From NCBI GenBank assembly GCA_040081715.1, contig JBEBFY010000007.1:1-64000 (forward strand): 64,000 nt of DNA. Direction: 5' to 3'. This DNA comes from CANKJK01 sp040081715 (lineage in GTDB: Bacteria; Acidobacteriota; Vicinamibacteria; Vicinamibacterales; UBA2999). The position numbers and the translations under genes are program-made. The notes beneath the pieces are model-generated. The model worked only from the letters and a program-made list of their open reading frames with translations, had not been told where the DNA came from and searched no databases. Shown here in pieces: positions 42,233 to 54,883 of the stretch (position 1 is its first letter; the number at the start of each line of letters is the position of its first letter).

Positions 42233-42276
42233 CTGCTAAGCCGGGGGTCGCAGGTTCGAGCCCGCTGGGCGCGCCA
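42233..42276 (+). pseudogene. tRNA-like 3-prime-half remnant
   Basis: It contains CTAAGCCGGGGGTC, identical over 14 nt to tRNA-Arg(TCT) positions 41372-41385, then GGTTCGAGCCC and GGGCGCGCCA, resembling a T loop and acceptor end with CCA. The T stem no longer pairs and no 5-prime half was found, so it is not functional. It may be a decayed tRNA or an attachment-site copy. Confidence 0.55.
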
Positions 42277-42303
42277 ATCAGACGCCCGAGTTTGGAGGAT
42301 CGC

Positions 42304-43011
42304 ATGAGGATTGGAATCATCGGTGCCGGGATGATCGGCGGTACGCTGGTGCGCCGGCTGACCGCGCTGGGGCACGATGTTACGGTGGCGAACTCGCGCG
42401 GCCCGGAGACGCTGGCCGCGCTGGCGGCCGAGACCGGCGCGCGGACGGCGTCCCTGCGTGAGGCGGCCCGCAGCGGGGAGGTTGTCGTGGTCACCATCCC
42501 GCAGAAGGCCGTGCCGGGCCTGCCGAAGGATCTCTTCGCCGGCGTCCCGGACGATGTCGTCGTCATCGATACCGGGAACTATTACCCGGTCCGGGATGGA
42601 GCCATCCCGGACATCGACGCCGGAGAGGTCGAGAGCGCGTGGGTGTCGCGTCACCTCGGACGGCCCGTCGTAAAAGTGTTCAATCACATCGGGTTCACGA
42701 GCCTGCTGACTCTGGGTCAGCCGGCCGGAACACCAGGCCGCATCGCGCTGGCTGTGGCAGCCGACCGGTCCCGGGACCGCGAGATCGTGCACAGGGTCGT
42801 GGATGAACTGGGGTTCGATCCGGTCGACGCCGGTCCGATCGGCGACTCCTGGCGTCAGCAACCGGGCACGCCAGCCTACACGCAGGACATCGACCTGCCG
42901 AAGCTGCGGGCGGCCCTGGCCGCTGCGGATCCGGCACGGGTGGCCGCGTGCCGGAAGGCCGCCAACGACCAAGTGCTGGCCTACTTCGCCAAACAGCAGC
43001 AACAGCAGTAA
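42304..43011 (+). CDS. NADPH-dependent F420 reductase-like oxidoreductase
   Basis: 235 residues. An N-terminal Rossmann motif (MRIGIIGAGMIGGTLVRRL) and a VVVTIPQKAVPGLPKDL segment typical of the NADP oxidoreductase, coenzyme F420-dependent family, ending in a poly-Gln tail (QQQQQ). Members include F420H2:NADP oxidoreductase and many uncharacterised NADPH reductases. No F420 biosynthesis gene is in the window. The ATG at 42304 has GGAGG just upstream. The HAD phosphatase gene follows 10 nt later. Confidence 0.82.
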   Translation: MRIGIIGAGMIGGTLVRRLTALGHDVTVANSRGPETLAALAAETGARTASLREAARSGEVVVVTIPQKAVPGLPKDLFAGVPDDVVVIDTGNYYPVRDGAIPDIDAGEVESAWVSRHLGRPVVKVFNHIGFTSLLTLGQPAGTPGRIALAVAADRSRDREIVHRVVDELGFDPVDAGPIGDSWRQQPGTPAYTQDIDLPKLRAALAAADPARVAACRKAANDQVLAYFAKQQQQQ

Positions 43012-43021
43012 AGCGGCCGCA

Positions 43022-43744
43022 ATGGCGGCAACCCAACGTCGCTGGGTGAGGTGCGAGGCCGTGGTGTTCGACATGGACGGGCTCATGCTCGATACCGAGC
43101 CGCTCTACAAGCTCGCCTGGCAGAGCGCATGCGCGGGATTGGGCTACCACCTGAGTGACGCTCTTTACGTAGGATTTGTTGGCCGGCCCACGCCGGACTG
43201 CGAGGGTCGGCTGATCGAAGAGTTCGGCTCGGCGTTTCCGCTCGAAGCGTTTCGCAGGGAGTGGCCTGCCCTTTGGCGGGCCGCAGCAACTGAGCGCGGT
43301 ATCCGGGTCAAAAGCGGCCTGCTGGAACTTCTGGCCTTTCTCCATGAGCGAAGTGTTCCAATCGCGGTCGCGACTTCAAGCGAGGCGGAGTTCACGGCGT
43401 TCAGCCTTCGACAGGCCGGATTGGCCGGTCGCTTTGCGACATTCGTCACCGGGGACCAGGTTGCGCTGGGGAAACCGGCTCCAGATATTTACCTCAGGGC
43501 CGCTGAACAACTCGGCGTGCCGCCGGAGCGGTGCGTGGCGCTGGAGGATTCAGAGGCGGGCATCGTGGCCGCTTGTGCGGCTGGCATGGTGGCGCTCCTG
43601 ATTCCAGACTGGGTGCCCGCATCGGACGTTGCCGCACGGGCGGCGGCTTACGTGATGCCTTCACTGGTCGAAGCACGGAACGTCATTGCAGAGCTGGCGG
43701 CCGATGCGTCATCCAGTCACGAACAGCGGGTGCGTGCCGAATGA
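43022..43744 (+). CDS. HAD family phosphatase (beta-phosphoglucomutase-like)
   Basis: 240 residues. HAD motif I FDMDGLMLDTEPLY, motif II VATSSE, motif III GKPAPDIY and motif IV LEDSEAGI are all present, with a helical cap domain between motifs I and II. Family members dephosphorylate sugar phosphates or nucleotides, or act as beta-phosphoglucomutase. Its stop overlaps the start codon of the peptidase E gene (ATGA). The start is ATG 43022. Confidence 0.88.
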   Translation: MAATQRRWVRCEAVVFDMDGLMLDTEPLYKLAWQSACAGLGYHLSDALYVGFVGRPTPDCEGRLIEEFGSAFPLEAFRREWPALWRAAATERGIRVKSGLLELLAFLHERSVPIAVATSSEAEFTAFSLRQAGLAGRFATFVTGDQVALGKPAPDIYLRAAEQLGVPPERCVALEDSEAGIVAACAAGMVALLIPDWVPASDVAARAAAYVMPSLVEARNVIAELAADASSSHEQRVRAE

Positions 43745-44453
43745 AGCCAATCTTGGCCATCGGCGGGGGGGATTCCTGGCGGAGCAGTCGTCGCCAATAG
43801 ACCGTCTGGTCCTTGAACTCACCGGTAAAGCCTCTCCCCGAGTGTGCTTTCTGGCGACGCCCAGTGGGGACATCCCCAGGGACATCGACAAGTTCTACGC
43901 GGCGTTCCCAGCTACGCGGTGCACGCCGTCTCACCTGGCGTTCTTTCGCACACCCGGGCCGGGGAGTGTGCCGTTGGCTCGTTGCGAGGAGCACCTGCTC
44001 TCCCAGGACGCCATCTATGTCGGTGGGGGCAATACGAAGTCTGCCCTCGCGGTCTGGCGCGAGTGGGGTGTGGACCGCGTGTTCGAGCGGGCCCACGACG
44101 CCGGCATCGTGCTCGCGGGCGTCAGCGCGGGCGCCATGTGCTGGTTTGAGGCAGGGCTGACCGACTCCTACTGGGGCGCGGGCTATCAGCCGCTCACCTG
44201 CCTCGGCCTGCTCCCAGGGGCCTGTGGCGTCCACTACCACTCGAACCCGGAGCGGCAGACTCGTCTCGCGGCGGCCATTGAGGCCGGCGCCATTCCGGAC
44301 GCGGTGGCTATCGATGACGGCGCCGCCGTTCTGTATGACGGAACGGCACTGGTCAAAGCCGTGTCCTGGCAGGCGGGCGCAGGTGCCTATGCCGTCAACA
44401 AGGTGGATGGGCGCTCCGTCGAACGCCCCCTCGCGTCCGAGTGGATCGGTTGA
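43741..44453 (+). CDS. pepE: Peptidase E (family S51), frame shifted at a 7-G run
   Basis: From ATG 43741 the frame reads MKPILAIGGG, the standard peptidase E opening, then enters a wrong frame and stops at 43800. The -1 frame continues with GFLAEQSSPIDRLVLELTG and the rest of a normal S51 peptidase, including the nucleophile elbow AGVSAGAMCW. The break is at GGGGGGG (43765-43771): one extra G, or -1 slippage by the ribosome, restores the protein (about 237 residues). S51 enzymes hydrolyse alpha-aspartyl dipeptides. It overlaps the HAD gene stop as ATGA. It could be a sequencing error, a recent mutation or programmed frameshifting. Confidence 0.75.
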
Positions 44454-44550
44454 GGTCGGAACTCCCCGTTGTCATGCTGGTGTCCAGACGCGCCGGGGTT
44501 GCGATGCAGTCCACGGAGAAGTAGGATTTGACGAAGTAAGAGTCATACCG

Positions 44551-44784
44551 ATGCGCATCACCACCAAAGGCCAGATCACGATTCCGATTGAGATCCGCGA
44601 GCGTCTCGGACTGTTGCCGTGGTCCGAAGTGGCGTTCGAGCTCGATGGGAACGGGGTGCGCCTGACCAAGAAGGCGGAAGGGACACGGCGAGGCGAGCGG
44701 CTGGTCGAAGCCATGCGACGCGCACCGAAGCCACGCCGAGGCATGACGACGAATCAGTTGATGAAGCTCACGCGCGGAACCTAG
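44551..44784 (+). CDS. vapB: VapB-type antitoxin (SpoVT-AbrB fold)
   Basis: 77 residues. The AbrB-type swapped-hairpin DNA-binding domain (MRITTKGQITIPIEIRERLG) is N-terminal. The basic, flexible C-terminus (EAMRRAPKPRRGMTTNQLMK) matches toxin-binding antitoxin tails. It is followed 2 nt later by a PIN-domain toxin. The pair would autoregulate by binding its own promoter. Confidence 0.85.
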   Translation: MRITTKGQITIPIEIRERLGLLPWSEVAFELDGNGVRLTKKAEGTRRGERLVEAMRRAPKPRRGMTTNQLMKLTRGT

Positions 44785-44786
44785 CG

Positions 44787-45191
44787 TTGGCGGCAACGCT
44801 GGTCGACACCGACGTCCTGTTTGACTTGTTGAGCCGGGACCCGGAATGGGCCGATTGGTCCGCTACGATGGTCGCGAAGGCTGCGGACCAGGGCTCCGTG
44901 GTGATCAACCCGATCATCTACGCCGAGTTGTCCGTGCGCTACGATCGGATCGAAGCCCTCGACGCCGCGCTACCAGACGATTACTTTGTTCGAGCCGCGC
45001 TGCCCTGGGACGCGGCGTTTCTCGCGGCGAAGTGCTTCGAGCGATACAGGAAGCGCGGAGGGACGAGAACCTCGACCCTGCCGGACTTCTTCATCGGTGC
45101 CCACGCGGCTGTCGCAGGGATGACCTTACTCACAAGAGACCCGCGCCGCTACCGCACGTACTTCCCAAGGCTCACCATCATCGCGCCTTAG
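44787..45191 (+). CDS. vapC: VapC-type PIN-domain toxin (ribonuclease)
   Basis: 134 residues from TTG 44787, the only plausible start after the antitoxin stop; no ATG or GTG is available. PIN-domain acidic residues occur in LVDTDVLFDLL, YAELSV, LPDFFIGAHA and LLTRDPRRYRTYFP. VapC toxins cleave tRNA or rRNA when not bound to VapB. The rare TTG start may help keep toxin below antitoxin. Confidence 0.85.
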   Translation: MAATLVDTDVLFDLLSRDPEWADWSATMVAKAADQGSVVINPIIYAELSVRYDRIEALDAALPDDYFVRAALPWDAAFLAAKCFERYRKRGGTRTSTLPDFFIGAHAAVAGMTLLTRDPRRYRTYFPRLTIIAP

Positions 45192-45249
45192 GGGCATGGC
45201 AGGCCCACTCCTCAAACTTACTGATTCATCGGGGGCTCGGCGTGGCCCG

Positions 45250-45453
45250 TCACTGCTTAGGTGGGGCTGCGCCTGGTCGCCGGCGTGCGGCCACGAGAAG
45301 CCCTGCGCCGACAACTATGGCGATTCCTCCGTTGTAGGCCCACTGGATCTGGCCCGTCATGAAACTCCCGGGCAGCATGTTGATGCCCTGGAGAAACCAG
45401 ATGACTCCGAGCACGATGAGGACGACACCGACAACCTTGAGCCCCAGTCGCAT
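45250..45453 (-). CDS. Small two-helix membrane protein
   Basis: 67 residues. Two hydrophobic segments (VVGVVLIVLGVIWFLQGIN and IAIVVGAGLLVAA) are followed by a basic tail (RRRPGAAPPKQ). It resembles small integral membrane proteins widespread in Acidobacteriota; function unknown. AAGGAGG lies before ATG 45453. Confidence 0.7.
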   Translation of the reverse strand: MRLGLKVVGVVLIVLGVIWFLQGINMLPGSFMTGQIQWAYNGGIAIVVGAGLLVAARRRPGAAPPKQ

Positions 45454-45581
45454 GAGCGCCTCCTTCAGATGGCTAAGACGCGGCTAGTCTAACCGCTCCC
45501 GTTCGCACAGTGGAAACGGTGGCGTTCGCAGTTATCATCCGAGGCTGTGCGTGGGGTCCTCCCATGAATAGGAGATTGCCT

Positions 45582-47600
45582 GTGAAGCGACTCGTTCTCG
45601 CGGCGCTGCTGGCGCTGGTGGCGGTGCTGTTCTCGGCCGGTGTCGTCCCGATGCGTGCGCAACAGCTTGCGCGCGCGCTGCAGGGCGGCGAGTGGATCGA
45701 CTACGGCGGCGACTACAGTGCGATCCGCTACTCTCCGTTGAGCCAGATCACGCCGGCCAATGTCAGCCAGTTGAAGGTCGTGTGGCGATGGAAGAGCGCC
45801 GACCGCGAGGTGCAGATGTCCGCCCCCAACCTGCGCGCATCGAGGTACCAGGACACGCCGCTGATGGTCAACGGCCTGCTCTACACCGTGACGCCGCTCG
45901 GGATGGTGGCGGCGCTGGACCCGGCGACCGGCGAGCAGAAGTGGCTGTTCGACGGCCAGGCCTACAAGGAGCCGAAGCCGCACAGCATCGGCTGGACGCA
46001 CCGTGGACTCGCGTGGTGGAGCGACGGCAAGGGCACGGACCGCGTGCTTGTCGCCACCACTGATGCCTACATCTACTCGCTGGACGCGAAGACCGGACGC
46101 CCCGATCCCGCCTTTGGCACCAATGGTCGCATTGACGCCACCGAAGGCGTGCGCAACGCGAAGCGTTCCGTGAACTTTACGGCACGAAAGCCCGTGGTGG
46201 CGGGTGACGTGATCGTCGCGGGGAACGCGCTGCAAGATCCCCCGGCTGGCCGGGAGTCGGCCTTCCCGCCCGGTATCGTGCGCGCCTGGGATGTGCGCAC
46301 GGGCAAGACGCTCTGGACCTTCAACATCATTCCGCTGAAGGGTGAGTTCGGGTACGACACCTGGCTGAACAACTCCGCCGACACGATGGCCGCGGCCAAC
46401 GCCTGGGGTGGTGTCACCTATGACCCCGAGACCGATCACGTGTACTTCGTGACGTCGAATCCCGGCAACGACTACAACGGTGTGCTGCGTCCAGGGGACA
46501 ACCTCTTCTCCGACAGCATCGTGTGCGTCGAGGCCAAGACGGGGAAGCGCGTGTGGCACTACCAGGTGATTCATCACGACATCTGGGATTACGACCTCAC
46601 GATGCCGCCGTCGCTCGTGGATATCACCGTCAAGGGGAAGCGGGTCAAGGCCGTCCTCGGTATCAACAAGACGGCGATGGTGTACCTGCTCGACCGCAGG
46701 ACAGGCAAGCCGGTCTTTCCGACGCCGGAAGTCGCGATCCCCTCGCAGCCGCAGGCCAACGGCGACCAGGTGTCGAAGACACAGCCGATGCCGCCGCAGG
46801 GATTGCGGATGGATCATCAGGGGTCCAGTTACGAACAGTTGCTCGACTTGACGCCGGAGCTGAAGAAGAAGGCGCTCGACAACGTCCAGTTCCTCGACCT
46901 GGGGCCGGTCTACACAGCCGCCACGGCCCGCGGGCTCCTTGCGTCCCCGACCTCGCTCGGCGGGGCGAACTGGGGCGGCAGCGCGTTCGATCCCGAGACA
47001 GGGATCCTCTATACGCCCACGCGCACCACGACGCAGATCCTGCGGCAGCGCCCGCCCGTCCCGGGTACGCCCGCGGCGGCGGCACCACCCGCGGCCCCGG
47101 TCCACGGCGCCGGGCCGACGCCCCCGGCGAACCTCGCCTCGCTGCTCTATGTTGACGATCTGCCGCTGTTCAGGCCGCCCTACGCCCGCGTGACGGCGCT
47201 TGACCTGAACAAGGGCCAAAAGGCCTGGGTGACGCCCATCGGCAACGGACCGCGCAATCATCCGGCCCTCAAGGGCCTCGCGAAACTGCCGCCGCTGGGC
47301 GACGCGATCCTGGGCGGGTCGCCCCTGGTGACCAAGACGATGCTGTTCGTGGGCGTGACCTACACGTTCGTCACCGGGATGCCGCAGCCGGTGCCCTGGG
47401 AGAAGTGGTCGGATCCCGGCTTCCAGAAGAACGTGCTCTATGCCTACGACAAGAAGACCGGCAAGCAACTCGCCGTCTTCACGGCCGATAATCTCGGCGC
47501 AGCCGGCCCGATGACCTATCTCTACAAGGGCAAGCAGTACCTCGCGCTAGCGACCGGCAACGGCCCCGACAGCGAGCTTGTGGCGTACGCGCTTCCCTGA
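45582..47600 (+). CDS. Secreted PQQ-dependent dehydrogenase-like protein
   Basis: 672 residues. The start at GTG 45582 (KRLVLAALLALVAV) has GGAG 7 nt upstream and yields a clear signal peptide ending near MRAQQ; ATG 45564 is an alternative. The propeller resembles membrane/quinoprotein glucose dehydrogenase: GGDYSAIRYSPLSQI, VAALDPATGEQKW, YQVIHHDIWDYDL and LYAYDKKTGKQLA. It probably oxidises an alcohol or sugar in the periplasm. No fused heme domain and no adjacent cytochrome gene. A Pro/Ala-rich insertion (about 495-525) interrupts the propeller. Confidence 0.82.
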   Translation: MKRLVLAALLALVAVLFSAGVVPMRAQQLARALQGGEWIDYGGDYSAIRYSPLSQITPANVSQLKVVWRWKSADREVQMSAPNLRASRYQDTPLMVNGLLYTVTPLGMVAALDPATGEQKWLFDGQAYKEPKPHSIGWTHRGLAWWSDGKGTDRVLVATTDAYIYSLDAKTGRPDPAFGTNGRIDATEGVRNAKRSVNFTARKPVVAGDVIVAGNALQDPPAGRESAFPPGIVRAWDVRTGKTLWTFNIIPLKGEFGYDTWLNNSADTMAAANAWGGVTYDPETDHVYFVTSNPGNDYNGVLRPGDNLFSDSIVCVEAKTGKRVWHYQVIHHDIWDYDLTMPPSLVDITVKGKRVKAVLGINKTAMVYLLDRRTGKPVFPTPEVAIPSQPQANGDQVSKTQPMPPQGLRMDHQGSSYEQLLDLTPELKKKALDNVQFLDLGPVYTAATARGLLASPTSLGGANWGGSAFDPETGILYTPTRTTTQILRQRPPVPGTPAAAAPPAAPVHGAGPTPPANLASLLYVDDLPLFRPPYARVTALDLNKGQKAWVTPIGNGPRNHPALKGLAKLPPLGDAILGGSPLVTKTMLFVGVTYTFVTGMPQPVPWEKWSDPGFQKNVLYAYDKKTGKQLAVFTADNLGAAGPMTYLYKGKQYLALATGNGPDSELVAYALP

Positions 47601-47763
47601 GACGGATGACCTGGAATCGACTCATCCGGCAGGGCGCATGAATAGTCCCGCGCTGTGGGTGATGCGCGCGTCGATCCGACGATAGCGCTGTGGCACCGCC
47701 ATCAGCGTTCGACGCGTGGCCCTCGAAGGGTGAGTCTCGAGGCGTGAGGGCCTGCGCTCGCGG

Positions 47764-48015
47764 CTACTGTTCTGAGATGGGACGCACCGGGCGGACCGTG
47801 CCCAGATCGACCGGAACCCATTTGCCATCCTGCTTGACGACCAGGGTGCCAATGGGCCGCCCGTTGCTGTCACCTTCGATACGGAAACCGACGTTCTCTC
47901 CAGAGACGATGACGGGCGCGAGTGGGCGCACTATCCTGGCCTGTGCCCCTGCCCACAATGCCGACCCGATGAGCCCTGTCGCCATCACCGCCGCGACCAT
48001 GTGTCGAATCCGCAT
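47764..48015 (-). CDS. Small exported protein of unknown function
   Basis: 83 residues. Signal peptide MRIRHMVAAVMATGLIGSALWAGAQA. A short beta-rich mature part contains VSGENVGFRIEGDSNGRPIG and KQDGKWVPVDL. No family recognised. The AGGAGGATT ribosome site is strong, which supports it as real. It lies just downstream of the large cytochrome-PQQ gene on the same strand. Confidence 0.6.
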   Translation of the reverse strand: MRIRHMVAAVMATGLIGSALWAGAQARIVRPLAPVIVSGENVGFRIEGDSNGRPIGTLVVKQDGKWVPVDLGTVRPVRPISEQ

Positions 48016-48071
48016 CGCAATCCTCCTGGCAGCTTAGACGCCCCACCGGATCGGCCGGGAATCACAGCGTG

Positions 48072-50225
48072 CTACTCCGGCAGCGCGAACACGTAAAGCG
48101 CGTTGCCGTGTTCCGGGTGCCGGATCTCGGGCGTCAGCGCCCGGGGCGCGCGTCTCGGACTCCCGCCGCCGGTGCCGGTCGAGATGGCCACGTACTGCTT
48201 GCCGCCGGCTGAGAACGACACGGGAAAGCCCTGGACGGACGTGCCGAGCCGCGTCTGCCACAACGTCTTGCCGGTGCTCACGTCGAAGGCCCGGAAGGTG
48301 CGGTCGAGATCGCCGACGAAGCCGACGTTGCCCCCCGTGGTCAACACGGCGGACGTGAACGCCGCGCGCTGCTCGACGCTCCAGACCTGCTGGAGCGTGC
48401 GAACGTCGATGGCCGCGAGCTTCCCGAGCTTGCCGTCTGTGCCAGGCATGTCCCGGAAGGGACCTCCACCGCCGCCGTGTCCGCCCCCGCCCTCCTTCTG
48501 TTCGATGGCACGGCCGGTGAACTCCATGCACGTCTGGCTCAGGGGGACGACCACCACATTCGACCCCGGGTGGTAGCTCATGGCGTCGCGGTTGTGGCCG
48601 CCCGCGGTGCTCGGGCACACCGAGAGGGGCTGGCCGACCTGCGCGCGGGCGATGTCGTCGCGATAGGTCACGGCGCCGGTCACCGGGTCGATCCGGGTGA
48701 AGACGTTCTGGAACACCAGCTCCTTGAATCCCAGAAAGGCGCCGTTGGTCCGGTCCAGTTTCCAAAGAATGCCGTGCTTGCCCGCGGTCAGCAGGGTCTT
48801 GCGGCCGTCGATGTCGACCAGCACGCGCTCGTAGGCTTCGTCCAGATCGAGCGACTCCGCGGGAACATGCTGGACGAACCACGCGAGCGTGCCGTCATCG
48901 GGATTGAGTGCCAGTGTCGAGTTGGAATAGAGCGCCTTGTCCTCGTTGGTGAGGCCGCGGCTCGCCGCCAGGAAGGGCTTGGGCTGCGCGGTGCCCCAGT
49001 AAAGCAGATTGAGGTCGGGGTCGTAGCTCCCGGTGATCCACGGGTCCGCGCCCGATCGGAACGTGTCAGCCAGGTTTCCCCACGTGTCGCCGCCTGGCGT
49101 GCCCGCCCTGGCGGCGGTGTGGAACTTCCAGAGAAGCCGCCCGGTGGCGGCGTCGTAGGCGCTGATGTAGCACCCGAGCCCAGTGAAGAGCTCGCACCCA
49201 GTCATGCCAGTGATGACCTTGCCATTCACAACGAGGGGACCGCTCGTGTTCTTGTAGCCCCTGGCCGAATCGGCGACCGGCACATCCCATCGGATGGCCC
49301 CCGTGCGCGCATCCAGGGCCACCAGCCGCGTGTTGTTGGTGGAAAGAAAGATCTGGTCCTCGTAGATGCCGAGGCTCCGGATGGCGCTGGCGTTGCCGAG
49401 CGCCGCTGGCCCGACGTGGGTTTCCCAGATCAGCGTCCCTGAGGCGGCGTCGAGTGCCTGCACGGTGTGCCCGACATTGGCGAGATACATGATGCCGTCG
49501 TGCACGATGGGCGTGGGTTGATTCCAGGCGCCGTCCGTCATCGCCCAGACCCACGCCAACTGCAGGCGGCCCACGTTCTCCCGCGTGATCGCGGTCAGCG
49601 GGCTGTGGCTCCACGCCTGGTAGTTGCGGCGGATCATCAGCCAGTCGCCCGGGTCGGGATTCCGCAGCATCGCCGCGGTGACAGGCCTATAGCGCGGTAC
49701 CTCGCCAGGCCTGGTGACGCCCCGGACGGCCTGCGCGGGCGGCGCCGGTGATGCGGGCGCGGGCGCCACGGCGGTCGACGCAGTAGCGGGTGATCCGGCG
49801 GCGACCGAGCCGATGGGGATGGCTGTGGTCCGCGCCAGCGCGGCCGTGCCAGGGGTCGCGCCGTTGGCTTCAAGAATGAACGCGGTGATGGCGAGCGCCG
49901 CGGCGTCGCCAAGACTGCCGATCCGATCGGGCGGCATGCGTGTGGCGACGTAGTCGGTCAGGTCGCGAGTGGACCGCGTGCGCCACACGTTGAGGAAGTT
50001 CGGTCCCACGAGTGTGGGTGCCTCGAAGGCGCCTTCGAGCCGCGCGCCATGGCAGGTGGCGCACGCGGAGGCGTACGTGGTTCGCCCGGTGCTGGCCTGC
50101 GCGGCGGTGAAGGGCGCCTGCCGTCCATCCTGTGCGCGAAGCAGCGCGATCGAGGCAAGCGGGCAGAGCACCATCACGGACAACAGCGGCCGGCGAGGAC
50201 GAAACGAGGGGTGGGGAGGCGTCAC
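48072..50225 (-). CDS. Cytochrome c fused to PQQ-type beta-propeller dehydrogenase
   Basis: 717 residues from GTG 50225. After a signal/anchor (SVMVLCPLASIALLRAQ) comes a small cytochrome c domain with CATCH and a distal Met (TRMPPDRIG), then a long Ala/Pro/Thr linker (ASTAVAPAPASPAPPAQA) and a quinoprotein propeller (TVQALDAASGTLIW, LVALDARTGAIRW, and more). The heme at the N-terminus is opposite to classical quinohaemoprotein alcohol dehydrogenases, where it is C-terminal. A TATACT 8 nt before the GTG suggests a near-leaderless message. Substrate unknown. Confidence 0.8.
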   Translation of the reverse strand: MTPPHPSFRPRRPLLSVMVLCPLASIALLRAQDGRQAPFTAAQASTGRTTYASACATCHGARLEGAFEAPTLVGPNFLNVWRTRSTRDLTDYVATRMPPDRIGSLGDAAALAITAFILEANGATPGTAALARTTAIPIGSVAAGSPATASTAVAPAPASPAPPAQAVRGVTRPGEVPRYRPVTAAMLRNPDPGDWLMIRRNYQAWSHSPLTAITRENVGRLQLAWVWAMTDGAWNQPTPIVHDGIMYLANVGHTVQALDAASGTLIWETHVGPAALGNASAIRSLGIYEDQIFLSTNNTRLVALDARTGAIRWDVPVADSARGYKNTSGPLVVNGKVITGMTGCELFTGLGCYISAYDAATGRLLWKFHTAARAGTPGGDTWGNLADTFRSGADPWITGSYDPDLNLLYWGTAQPKPFLAASRGLTNEDKALYSNSTLALNPDDGTLAWFVQHVPAESLDLDEAYERVLVDIDGRKTLLTAGKHGILWKLDRTNGAFLGFKELVFQNVFTRIDPVTGAVTYRDDIARAQVGQPLSVCPSTAGGHNRDAMSYHPGSNVVVVPLSQTCMEFTGRAIEQKEGGGGHGGGGGPFRDMPGTDGKLGKLAAIDVRTLQQVWSVEQRAAFTSAVLTTGGNVGFVGDLDRTFRAFDVSTGKTLWQTRLGTSVQGFPVSFSAGGKQYVAISTGTGGGSPRRAPRALTPEIRHPEHGNALYVFALPE

Positions 50226-50514
50226 TGCGGCGGAGTATAGCCCCGGGCCAGGCCTGCGCCTCGGGTTGGTTTCCACGTGTGGGGAAGGTGAAGTCCCCGA
50301 TGGCCGGTGAAAAGACCCACCGGCGAGCGCTGCCCGCCAGACCTTCCTGGATACGGGCGAGGCTGCCCGCTGGAACACTCCTTGCTCCCTGAGCCATCAG
50401 GCGAGGTGAGAGCCTGCGGCTATCACTGCTATCCGAACCTTGTATGAGGGCGATGCCGATGCCGCGCGCTACCGTGGTTGCGGAACGGGCGTTCCGTTCG
50501 CTCAAGGAGAATGT
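50226..50514. promoter_or_regulatory. Divergent promoter region of the cytochrome-PQQ and katG genes
   Basis: About 290 bp without a gene. The minus side has TATACT (50239-50234) right before the GTG. Towards katG I see CTATCACTGCTATC near 50420, a loose direct repeat of CTAT, but no convincing OxyR or Fur site. Confidence 0.35.
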
Positions 50515-52737
<2,223 letters not shown>

Positions 52738-52752
52738 GGAACGGAGGAAGCA

Positions 52753-54861
<2,109 letters not shown>

Positions 54862-54883
54862 GCGGCCGCCGAGCAGTGACGGC

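Noticed and set aside
44619..44786. Longer version of the VapC toxin starting inside vapB
   Set aside because: That part is simply another frame of the antitoxin gene; PIN homology begins at the TTG at 44787.
45489..47468. 659-codon minus-strand frame opposite the PQQ dehydrogenase
   Set aside because: Antisense to a well-supported secreted propeller; no start context or domain.
50226..50514. Riboswitch or OxyR site upstream of katG
   Set aside because: The GC-rich stems and the CTAT repeat do not fit a known riboswitch core or the OxyR spacing.
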